Shown here: in pieces, positions 15,072-21,357 of the stretch
How positions within the stretch are numbered: the stretch's first letter is position 1
Layout: each line of letters opens with the position of its first letter
Assembly (NCBI GenBank): GCA_964531735.1
Contig: CAZHGD010000129.1
Coordinates: forward strand, 1 to 21,357
DNA from: CAZHGD01 sp964531735
Lineage (GTDB): Bacteria > Armatimonadota > UBA10988
Direction: 5' to 3'
DNA: 21,357 bases
The notes under the pieces: generated by a model
What the model was told of the DNA's origin: nothing
The model's database searches: none
The model's input: only the letters and a program-made list of their open reading frames with translations
Translations under genes and position numbers: made by a program

Positions 15072-16189
15072 CGTGCTCGCTCCGCCGCCTGGTGCACAAT
15101 CTCGGCCACCACCCGCGCCGCCGCCGCCACGTCCGCCAGATCGACCGCCTCCGCCGTGGTGTGCGGCGCCTGTTCGCCGCACGGCATCAGGATGCAGCGC
15201 TTGCCGCCGGCGTTGAACACGTTGGCGTCACTGCCGCCGCCACCGTCCACGAAGGACGGGGCCAGCCCCGCGGCCGTGACCGCCGCCGCTGCGATCCGGG
15301 CCACCGGCTCCTCGGGGTCGATGCGGAAGGCCTCGTAGGCCGTCCGGCTGCCGAACTCCAGCCGCGCGCCGAACGCCGCCGCGGCGGCCTCGAACTGCTC
15401 ACGGAAGTGCGCGACCTGCGCCGCCAGCTTGGCGGTGTCGCGGCTCCGCGCCTCGGACCGCAGCCGGCAGCAGTCGGCCACGATGTTGGTCGCCTGACCA
15501 CCCTCGATCACCCCGATGTTGGCGGTGGTCTCGTGGTCCAGTCGGCCCTGGCGGCAGTGCGCGATGGCCGCCGCCGCGCAGGCGATGGCGTTGATGCCTT
15601 GCTCCGGCTCGACGCCGGCGTGGGCCGCCTGGCCATGAACGACGATCGTCTGACTGGCCTGGGTCGGTGCCGAGACGGTCAACTCGCCAATCGGTGTGCC
15701 CCCGTCGAAGACGAAGCCGAGCGTCGCCTCCAGCCGCGCGAGATCCAGCGCCCGGGCGCCGTGCAGGCCGTTCTCCTCGCCGACGGTGAAGACCACCTCA
15801 ATCGGCGGCCGCGCCGCGCCGGAGGCCACCACCGCGGCCAGCCCCTCGAGGATGGCCGTGACCCCGGTCTTGTCGTCGGCCCCCAGGATGGTCGTGCCGT
15901 CGGTGCGCAGCCGGTCGCCCTCGGCGACCAGTTGCAGCCCGTCGGTGCGCTGCACCGTGTCGAGGTGCGCGTTGAAGAAGATCGGCTCGGCCGCGACCGT
16001 GCCGGCCAGCCGCGCGATGACATTGCCGCACTGGCCGCCGAAGGTCGCGCCAGCCTCGTCGCGCCACACCGCGCAGCCCAGCGCCTTGAGCCGGGCCTCG
16101 ACCAGCGCCGCCACCGCGGCCTCTTCGCCGCTGTACGAGGGCGTCGTCAGCAGCTCGGTCAGCGTCTGTCGGAGACTCTCGGGTATCAC
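15068..16189 (-). CDS. M20 family metallopeptidase, PepT-like
   Basis: This 373-residue cytosolic protein has the di-zinc pattern of M20 peptidases: NAHLDTV (73-79; His75 and catalytic-site Asp77), GADDKTG (103-109; bridging Asp105), the base/ligand pair GEENG (137-141; Glu138, Glu139), FDGG (161-164; Asp162), and the last ligand in APHTTAE (His343). A dimerisation/lid domain lies at about 180-290 (HGQAAHAGVEPEQGINAI at its start). The overall wording matches the PepT-like subgroup, which acts on small peptides; the substrate is otherwise open. GTG at 16189 is chosen because GGAGG lies 6 bases upstream. The ATG at 16204 has no ribosome site. It follows livG by 30 bases, which would fit use of imported peptides or amino acids, and its stop overlaps the next start. 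Confidence 0.92.
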   Translation of the reverse strand: MIPESLRQTLTELLTTPSYSGEEAAVAALVEARLKALGCAVWRDEAGATFGGQCGNVIARLAGTVAAEPIFFNAHLDTVQRTDGLQLVAEGDRLRTDGTTILGADDKTGVTAILEGLAAVVASGAARPPIEVVFTVGEENGLHGARALDLARLEATLGFVFDGGTPIGELTVSAPTQASQTIVVHGQAAHAGVEPEQGINAIACAAAAIAHCRQGRLDHETTANIGVIEGGQATNIVADCCRLRSEARSRDTAKLAAQVAHFREQFEAAAAAFGARLEFGSRTAYEAFRIDPEEPVARIAAAAVTAAGLAPSFVDGGGGSDANVFNAGGKRCILMPCGEQAPHTTAEAVDLADVAAAARVVAEIVHQAAERAR

Positions 16190-16195
16190 GCTCCA

Positions 16196-16200
16196 CCTCC
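16196..16200 (-). promoter_or_regulatory. Ribosome binding site deciding the GTG start of the M20 peptidase
   Basis: GGAGG on the minus strand six bases before GTG 16189. It lies inside the extra codons that an ATG start at 16204 would add, which argues against that start. Confidence 0.65.
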
Positions 16201-16219
16201 CCATACCGCACCGATGTGG

Positions 16220-16984
16220 CTAGGCGCTGTCGCCCAGGTAGGCGCGGATCACCGCCGGGTCGCGCTGGACCTGCTCGGGTGTGCCCAGCGCGATCGGCTC
16301 GCCGTGGTCGAGGACCAGGATCCGCTCACAGATCCCCATCACCACGTGCATGTCGTGCTCGATGACCAGCAGCGTCAGCGCGAAGTCCTCCCGCAGCCGC
16401 AGGATCTGCGCCATCAGGTCGCGCTTCTCGACCGGGTTCATCCCGGCCGCCGGCTCGTCGAGCAGCAGCAGACGCGGACCCGTGGCCAACGCACGGGCCA
16501 ACTCGAGCCGGCGCTGCGCCCCGTACGGCAGGCTGCCGGCGGACTCGTAGCGCAGGTCGGCCAGGCCAAACCGCTCCAAGAGCGCCATGGTGCGCTGCCG
16601 GAGGGCCGCCTCGCCCTGGCGCCAGGCGCGGTTCTGCCAGACCGCGCCGAAGAAGCCATAGCCCGCGCGCAGGTGGGCCGCGATGCGCACGTTGTCGAAC
16701 ACACTCAGACTGCGGAACAGCCGGATGTTCTGGAACGTGCGCGCCAGCCCGAGCGCGGCCAACTGCGCGGTGCGGCGGCCGTCGATGCGGTGGCCGTCGA
16801 ACAGGATCCGCCCATCACTCGGTTCGTAGACGCCGGTGATCAGGTTGAACAGCGTGGTCTTGCCGGCGCCGTTCGGACCGATCAGCCCGACGATCTCGCC
16901 GGGCTCCACGCTCAGCGTCACCTCGCTGAGCGCCCGTAGGCCGCCGAACCGTTGAGTCACCTGCTCAATCGCCAAGAGCGCCAT
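16220..16984 (-). CDS. livG: Branched-chain amino-acid ABC transporter ATP-binding protein LivG
   Basis: This 254-residue ATPase of the HAAT (Liv) importer family has Walker A GPNGAGKTT (36-44), Q-loop TFQNIRLF (83-90), LivG-type signature LPYGAQRRLELARAL (152-166), Walker B LLLLDEP (172-178) and switch His210 in VIEHDMHVVMG. The insert SVFDNVRIAAHL followed by about 40 residues before the signature is typical of LivG rather than LivF. It is expected at the inner face of the membrane, powering the LivHM permease. The ATG at 16984 shares its A with the livM stop (TGATG), with GGGAGG 7 bases upstream. The partner ATPase LivF is not found after it; the M20 peptidase gene follows by 30 bases. Confidence 0.96.
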   Translation of the reverse strand: MALLAIEQVTQRFGGLRALSEVTLSVEPGEIVGLIGPNGAGKTTLFNLITGVYEPSDGRILFDGHRIDGRRTAQLAALGLARTFQNIRLFRSLSVFDNVRIAAHLRAGYGFFGAVWQNRAWRQGEAALRQRTMALLERFGLADLRYESAGSLPYGAQRRLELARALATGPRLLLLDEPAAGMNPVEKRDLMAQILRLREDFALTLLVIEHDMHVVMGICERILVLDHGEPIALGTPEQVQRDPAVIRAYLGDSA

Positions 16985-18648
16985 CAGCGGCCCTCCCGCG
17001 GCCGTCGCCGGCCGTGCCAGACGAGCAGGACCACCAGCAGCGCCCCCGCCACCACCACCTCGGCCGCCGTGCGCGGTCGGCGCTCGCCTTGCAGCCACAG
17101 GCCGCCGCCGTGCCAGACGACCAGCAGCAGACCAGCCTCCAGCCACCACGCCGCCCGGCGTTGCCCTTGAGCAATCGCGTTGGCCCACTGCGACCAGGGC
17201 AGCACCAACAGCAGCAGCGCCACCGACAGCCCGAGATCGGGGCTCAGCGGGAACTGCACTTGCGACGCGACCGGCGCCAGCGCGGCACTGCTCAGCAGAC
17301 CCTGGTGCACCAGTTGCGTCAGCGACGCCACGATCTCCGCGGCGTAGGTGCGCGGGTACGGCTGCGCCGACGGGGGCAGCAGCCAGCCGGCGAGCAGGTC
17401 GAACAGCGGCCAGACCAGCAGCGCCGCGCTCAGCCCGGCGTCGAAGCGCGAGCAGCCCGGCCGCACCAGCCAGCCGCGCCAGCGCGCCCCCAGCGCGCCG
17501 GCGGCGCCCCGCAGCCAGGCGACGACCCCACGACCACCGTGCTGGCGCAGGTGGTACCAGAGCACCCGCAGGTCATGAGCGGTCAGCTCGCGGCCGGCCA
17601 TCAGGCCTTGGCGGCGCACCAGCATCATCACCAGCAGGATCTCGGCGTAGAGCACCATGCGGTACTCGGACAGCTCGCGCAGGCCCTCGCGCAGACCGGT
17701 CAGCATCACCGCAGCGATGACGCAGCCGGTGATGCTGCCGTTGCCGCCTAGCACCACCATCGCGATGAACTCGATGCTGCGCAGGAAGCTGAACTGGCTC
17801 GGGTTGAGGTTGCCCTGGTCGTGCGCCAACAGCCCGCCGGCCAGGCCGGCAAAGAAGGCGCTCAGCGCGAACGCGCGCACCTTGAACCGCGTGGTGTCGA
17901 TGCCCACCGCCTCGGCGGCCACCTCGTCCTCGCGAATCGCCCGCAGCCCGCGGCCTTGCTTGCTGCGGTTCAGCGCACACATCACGGTGATGCAGCCCAA
18001 CGCCACCCCATAGACCATCAGGTAGTTGGCCACCGAGGGAATGCGCCCGAACGGCGCGATGCCGTTGAACCCGCTGGCACCGCCCATCACTTCGAGGTTC
18101 AGCAGGCCGACCCGCACGATCTCGCTGAACCCGAGCGTGGCGATGGCCAGGTAGTCGCCGCGCAGCCGCAGCGTGGGGATGCCCACCACCACCCCGGCCA
18201 GGGCCGCCGCCGCGCCGCCCGCCAGCAGCGCCACCACGAACCAGGCCTCGCCGAACAGCCAGGCGCGCACCGGCACGTGACCGCCGGCGTCCGGCACCAG
18301 GAACAGGTTCAAGACTGGATGGGCCGGATCGAGCGCCCCGTGCGCGGCCCACCGCTCCAGGGCCGTGCCACCGAACACCGTGACGGCCGCCGCCACGTAA
18401 GCGCCCACCGCCATGAATCCGGCATGGCCGATGCTGAACTGGCCGGTCACGCCGTTGACCAGGTTGAGGCTCACCGCCAAGGTGATGTTGATGCCGGCCA
18501 GGATGACGATCCCGCGGACGTAGCCGTTGACCCCAGAGCCGCCGAACAGCGGCCAGGCCGCGACCAGCAGCAGCAGCCCAGCCGCCACCGCCGGCCAGAC
18601 CGAGCTGCGGGCCTCGCTGTCCAGTGGCTCTGGGCAGGTCTGGGCCAT
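16984..18648 (-). CDS. livM: Branched-chain amino-acid ABC transporter permease LivM with long C-terminal membrane extension
   Basis: Residues 20-350 are a normal LivM permease: NLVNGVTGQFSIGHAGFMAVGAY (near 62-84), PTLRLRGDYLAIATLGFSEI (158-177), RAIREDEVAAEAVGI (236-250, the ATPase-contacting loop), and the final FIAMVVLGGNGSITG (294-308). LivM usually ends shortly after a segment like RRQGLMAGRE (345-354). This one continues for about 200 more residues. The extension has a basic amphipathic stretch (360-400), then hydrophobic segments near 405-425, 472-487, 500-517 and 529-545, and a basic tail. No known domain is recognised there. The same reading frame is open throughout, with no stop or frame break visible, so this is not an obvious fusion artefact. 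ATG 18648 overlaps the livH stop in TGATG, with GGAG 8 bases upstream. Confidence 0.94.
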   Translation of the reverse strand: MAQTCPEPLDSEARSSVWPAVAAGLLLLVAAWPLFGGSGVNGYVRGIVILAGINITLAVSLNLVNGVTGQFSIGHAGFMAVGAYVAAAVTVFGGTALERWAAHGALDPAHPVLNLFLVPDAGGHVPVRAWLFGEAWFVVALLAGGAAAALAGVVVGIPTLRLRGDYLAIATLGFSEIVRVGLLNLEVMGGASGFNGIAPFGRIPSVANYLMVYGVALGCITVMCALNRSKQGRGLRAIREDEVAAEAVGIDTTRFKVRAFALSAFFAGLAGGLLAHDQGNLNPSQFSFLRSIEFIAMVVLGGNGSITGCVIAAVMLTGLREGLRELSEYRMVLYAEILLVMMLVRRQGLMAGRELTAHDLRVLWYHLRQHGGRGVVAWLRGAAGALGARWRGWLVRPGCSRFDAGLSAALLVWPLFDLLAGWLLPPSAQPYPRTYAAEIVASLTQLVHQGLLSSAALAPVASQVQFPLSPDLGLSVALLLLVLPWSQWANAIAQGQRRAAWWLEAGLLLVVWHGGGLWLQGERRPRTAAEVVVAGALLVVLLVWHGRRRPREGR

Positions 18649-19937
18649 CACACCTTCTCCGGGGCCCAGCGGCCCATCAGGCCGGTCGGCTTGACGATCA
18701 GAATGACAATCAGGATCGCGAACACCACCGCGTCGCGGAAGGTCGAGCCGCTCAGCGCCGCCACGGTCGGTTCGCGCGAGAGCAGCGGCGCGATGACACT
18801 GGCCGTCACCCCCGCGGTCACCCAGCAGGCCGCCGCGACGCCGAGCAGACCGGCGCCTTGCAGCACTCGCCCGGAACGGGTGTGCGGCAGCTCGGCCAGA
18901 CGCTCCGCGGCCAGCCGGTAGAAGGCCACCAGCATCAGCAGCGTCACCAGGCACTGCACCAGGCCCTGCGGCGAGGCCGAGATGGTCGAGATGAGCACTT
19001 CGGTCAGGCCGATCAGCAGCCCGCCGAGCATGGCGCCCGAGATGCTACCGATGCCGCCGAGCACCGCGGCCACGAAGGCCTTGAGGCCGGGCAGCACGCC
19101 GACATCCGGCGTGACCGACGGATAGCGCAGCGTCCAGAGCACACCGCCGGCGCCGGCCAACGCCGACCCGATCACGAACGTGACGGCGATGATGCGGTCG
19201 ATGTCGATGCCCATCAACTGGGCCGCCTCGCGGTCCTCGCTGACCGCCCGCATCGCCCGGCCGGTGCGGGTGCGCGAAACGAAGAACTGCAGCGCCAGCA
19301 TCAGCGCCACCGCCGCCGCCGCCGAGGTCAGGCCCGGCTTGTTGACCAACAGGCCGGTGGCTTGTTGCACGGCCACCAGCGGCGCCGTGCCCATGACCAT
19401 CGGCACCGTCTTCGGCGACGCGCCGACCAACAGCAGCGCCAGGTTCTGCAACAGCAGCGAGACGCCGATGGCGGTGATCAGCGCGGCCAGCCGCGGGGCC
19501 TGGCGCAGGGGCCGGTAGGCGCCACGCTCGATCATCACGCCCAGCGCGGCACACAGGAACATGGCCACTGCCAGCGTCACCGGCAGCGCCAGCAGCGGCG
19601 AGTGCTGGTAGATGGTCAGGCCGAAGAAGCCGACATAGCAGCCGACCATGAACACTTCGCCATGGGCGAAGTTGATCAGCTTGAGCACCCCGTAGACCAT
19701 GGTGTAGCCGAGGGCGATGAGCGCGTAGATGCTGCCCAGGAAGAGCCCGTTGAGCAACTGCTGGACTTCGCTGGGCTCCTGGCCCACCGCCCGGCGCAAG
19801 ACGACGAGGCCGATCACCGCGCCGGCCGACGCCAGGGCGCCGAGCACCCGCCAGCGCCGCCGCAGGCCCGGCGCAAACGCGGCTCCCAGGCCGGCCACCC
19901 CGAGCGCCGCCAGCGCTCTCGCCACCGGCTCAGTCAA
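18648..19937 (-). CDS. livH: Branched-chain amino-acid ABC transporter permease LivH with N-terminal extension and internal insertion
   Basis: The LivH core begins at about 58 (LLNGLFLGSIYALIALGYTM, then INFAHGEVFMVGCYVG at 88-103). It shows RAVSEDREAAQLMGID (230-245, ATPase contact loop) and KAFVAAVLGGIGSISGAMLGG (286-306), ending with FAILIVILIVKPTGLMG (406-422). A typical LivH is near 300 residues; this one has 429. The surplus is an N-terminal segment (1-57, with two hydrophobic stretches) and about 80 residues (317-396) inserted before the last helix, containing two further hydrophobic segments. The start is TTG at 19937, supported by GGGGAG 7 bases upstream; GTG at 19925 is an alternative. 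It lies 15 bases after the binding-protein gene and overlaps livM by one base. Confidence 0.93.
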   Translation of the reverse strand: MTEPVARALAALGVAGLGAAFAPGLRRRWRVLGALASAGAVIGLVVLRRAVGQEPSEVQQLLNGLFLGSIYALIALGYTMVYGVLKLINFAHGEVFMVGCYVGFFGLTIYQHSPLLALPVTLAVAMFLCAALGVMIERGAYRPLRQAPRLAALITAIGVSLLLQNLALLLVGASPKTVPMVMGTAPLVAVQQATGLLVNKPGLTSAAAAVALMLALQFFVSRTRTGRAMRAVSEDREAAQLMGIDIDRIIAVTFVIGSALAGAGGVLWTLRYPSVTPDVGVLPGLKAFVAAVLGGIGSISGAMLGGLLIGLTEVLISTISASPQGLVQCLVTLLMLVAFYRLAAERLAELPHTRSGRVLQGAGLLGVAAACWVTAGVTASVIAPLLSREPTVAALSGSTFRDAVVFAILIVILIVKPTGLMGRWAPEKV

Positions 19938-19944
19938 CTAGGCT

Positions 19945-19950
19945 CTCCCC
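19945..19950 (-). promoter_or_regulatory. Ribosome binding site deciding the TTG start of livH
   Basis: GGGGAG on the minus strand seven bases before TTG 19937, inside the 15-base gap after the binding-protein gene. It is the main support for this rare start codon. Confidence 0.6.
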
Positions 19951-19952
19951 GC

Positions 19953-21194
19953 TCAGATGTCCGCCGGCGACAGCGTCGCGGCCAGCACCTGCTCGCCGTC
20001 CTTGAACCCGAGCACCACGCACGACTTGCTGGCGTTCCGTTCGTTGTTGATGGTCGTCTTGCCGGTCACCCCGTCGTAGTCCTTGGTCTTGGCCAGGGCG
20101 TCGCGGATCGCCTTGGGCTCCGTCGAGCCGGCGCGGCGAATGGCGTCGGCGACCACGCCGACCGCATCGTAGGCGCAGGCCGCCAGGGCGTCCGGAGCTT
20201 CGCCGTACTTCTTCTTGAAGTTTTCGACGAACTCCTTGACCTTCGGCCGGTCCTCGCTCTGCGAGTAGTGGTTGACGAAGTAGCAGTCCTTGTCGAGCAG
20301 GTTGCCCGCCAACTGCTTCAACTGCGGCGCGTCCCACCCGTCGGCGCCCATGAACGCAGCCTCGATGCCCTGCTCCTTGGCCTGCTTGATGATCAGCCCG
20401 ACTTCGCTGTAGTAGCCCGGGATGAAGATCACATCCGGCTTGAGCGGCTTGATCTTGGTCAGCACGGCGTTGAAGTCCTGCTGCTTCTGCTCGTAGCCCT
20501 CATCGGCGATGATCTTGCCGCCCTTGGCCTCGAAGCGCTGCTTGATGACCTTGGCCTGGCCCTTGGAGTAGTCGCTGCTGATATCGCGCAGGATGACGCC
20601 GCTTTTGTAGCCTTTGGTCAGCGCGTAGGTCGCCACATAGGCGCCTTGCTGGTCATCGGTGAAGCAGGTGCGGAAGATGTAGTCGCCCTTCCGGGTCAGT
20701 TCCGGGTTGGTGGACGAAGGCGAGACCATTGGGATCTTCGCCTGCTGGCAATCGGGCGCCACGGCCAGGCTCAGGCTGCTGGCCACCTCGCCGATGACCA
20801 CCTTGACCTTGTTCTTCTCCATCAACCGGCGCGCGGCGTTCTTGGCCTCTTCCTGCTGGCTCGCGCTGTCTTCCATGTACAGCGTCAACATCTTGCCGTT
20901 GACCCCGCCCGCGGCGTTGATCTCCTCGATGGCCAGACCCATGGCCTTGTTGGAGCTGGTGCCGAAACTGGAGGTGTTGCCCGTCAGCGACATGTAGCCG
21001 CCGAGTGGAATGCCGTCGTCCGGCCCCCACTTGGTCTGCGTGGCCGGTCCGGCCTTCGGCGTGCCGGAGTCGCCCGGCTGGCTGGACGTGCCCGGCGCGC
21101 TGGCCGATTTGGGCGGTGGCGCTGGACAGCCGGTCAACAGGACCAGCGGCAGACACCCAAGCAGGCAGCGGAACAACGTCCGGTTGTGTGGCAT
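19953..21194 (-). CDS. livK: Branched-chain amino-acid ABC transporter substrate-binding lipoprotein (LivK/LivJ type)
   Basis: This 413-residue binding protein has a lipoprotein signal with lipobox LTGC (Cys23), a flexible Pro/Ser/Gly-rich linker (about 24-55) and a type I periplasmic-binding fold. Typical motifs are GGYMSLTGNTSSFG (65-78), AIEEINAAGGVNGKML (88-103), VKVVIGEVASSLSLAVA (131-147) and SPSSTNPELT (159-168), which usually contribute the amino-acid alpha-carboxylate and amino contacts. Family members bind branched-chain amino acids, but also amides, urea or aromatic compounds, so the substrate is not certain. ATG 21194 is chosen because it sits just before the signal peptide, with GGAGAGG upstream; the longer open frame to 21350 would run across the promoter. 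It is the first gene of the cluster. Confidence 0.94.
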   Translation of the reverse strand: MPHNRTLFRCLLGCLPLVLLTGCPAPPPKSASAPGTSSQPGDSGTPKAGPATQTKWGPDDGIPLGGYMSLTGNTSSFGTSSNKAMGLAIEEINAAGGVNGKMLTLYMEDSASQQEEAKNAARRLMEKNKVKVVIGEVASSLSLAVAPDCQQAKIPMVSPSSTNPELTRKGDYIFRTCFTDDQQGAYVATYALTKGYKSGVILRDISSDYSKGQAKVIKQRFEAKGGKIIADEGYEQKQQDFNAVLTKIKPLKPDVIFIPGYYSEVGLIIKQAKEQGIEAAFMGADGWDAPQLKQLAGNLLDKDCYFVNHYSQSEDRPKVKEFVENFKKKYGEAPDALAACAYDAVGVVADAIRRAGSTEPKAIRDALAKTKDYDGVTGKTTINNERNASKSCVVLGFKDGEQVLAATLSPADI

Positions 21195-21225
21195 GGCCCA
21201 CCTCTCCGTGGCTGAGATCCGGCGT

Positions 21226-21254
21226 ATTCTAGTCACTGCACGCCTGACCGTCAA
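21226..21254 (-). promoter_or_regulatory. Predicted sigma70-type promoter at the head of the cluster
   Basis: Read on the minus strand: TTGACG (21249-21254), 17-base spacer, TAGAAT (21226-21231). Transcription would start near 21219, giving a leader of about 25 bases to the ATG at 21194. This close match to consensus drives the binding-protein gene and probably most genes downstream. Confidence 0.8.
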
Positions 21255-21289
21255 CGCCGGCCCTGACGAGGTCGTGCGTCGATTCAGGT

Positions 21290-21302
21290 GGGCCGGCGGC
21301 CC
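21290..21302. repeat. Short GC-rich inverted repeat upstream of the head promoter
   Basis: GGGCC-GGC-GGCCC, five-base arms with a three-base loop, about 36 bases upstream of the -35 box. No T-run follows on either strand, so a simple intrinsic terminator is not supported. It may be a protein site or chance in GC-rich sequence. Confidence 0.4.
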
Positions 21303-21332
21303 GTAGGGTGGGCTCTTGGTTGTGTTCAAATA

Positions 21333-21350
21333 GTGCCCGTCGTGGGGCAC
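21333..21350. repeat. Inverted repeat upstream of the head promoter
   Basis: GTGCCC-GTCGTG-GGGCAC, perfect six-base arms with a six-base loop. On the minus strand it is followed by TATTTGAAC, only a weak T-rich run, so it could be a poor terminator of an upstream minus-strand gene or an operator. The window ends 7 bases later. Confidence 0.45.
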
Positions 21351-21357
21351 GTGCGTA

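Noticed and set aside
14435..16939. Plus-strand open frame of about 830 codons opposite livG, the M20 peptidase and the SAM hydrolase-like gene
   Set aside because: It spans several real genes on the other strand, has low-complexity Arg/His/Gln composition and no recognisable motif.
18624..21215. Plus-strand open frame of about 860 codons opposite livH and livK
   Set aside because: It is antisense to well-supported transporter genes, is extremely rich in His, Gln, Arg and Asp, and shows no domain. This is typical of a shadow frame created by high GC at third codon positions.

Overview
This is a GC-rich, tightly packed bacterial window. Fifteen genes run on the minus strand from about 21194 down to 509, and one truncated AraC-type regulator gene runs on the plus strand at the left edge. 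I cannot assign the organism from sequence alone. High GC, TolB-like/TPR secreted proteins and a DUF6259-like glycosidase would fit Armatimonadota, Planctomycetota or a related uncultured lineage, but this is a weak inference. I saw no tRNA, rRNA, insertion sequence, CRISPR array or phage gene. No stretch longer than about 300 bases lacks a gene. The longest non-coding stretch is the 163 bases at the right edge, which holds a promoter and two hairpins.

Read in the direction of transcription (right to left), the cluster begins with a clear sigma70-type promoter (TTGACG-N17-TAGAAT, 21226-21254). Next come four genes of a branched-chain amino-acid (HAAT/Liv) ABC importer: lipoprotein binding protein, LivH, LivM and LivG. 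No LivF follows. LivH and LivM both carry large extra membrane-rich segments. After them are an M20/PepT-like metallopeptidase, a SAM hydroxide adenosyltransferase family protein with a predicted signal peptide, and a small cupin.

The middle holds two tandem exported proteins with a TolB-like N-terminal domain and TPR repeats. The second of these contains two collagen-like Gly-X-Pro tracts. Then come a SAM-dependent methyltransferase, a large exported DUF6259-like glycosidase, a membrane-anchored SGNH hydrolase and an exported M48 metalloprotease. Last are an enolase-superfamily (MR/MLE) protein with altered active-site residues and aspartate carbamoyltransferase (PyrB) carrying a C-terminal PyrI-like zinc knuckle. 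pyrB has its own promoter (TTGACG-N17-TACAAT, 1618-1646).

Gene junctions are very tight: TGATG, ATGA and GTGA overlaps, an 8-base overlap, and otherwise gaps of 10 to 61 bases. This suggests one long transcription unit with translational coupling and an internal promoter at pyrB. The shared theme appears to be cell-envelope or extracytoplasmic work (peptide/amino-acid uptake, glycan hydrolysis, protein quality control), but that functional link is inference. The most unusual points are the PyrB-zinc fusion, the collagen-like/TolB/TPR protein, the enlarged LivH/LivM pair without LivF, the apparently exported SAM hydrolase and the substituted enolase-superfamily active site.
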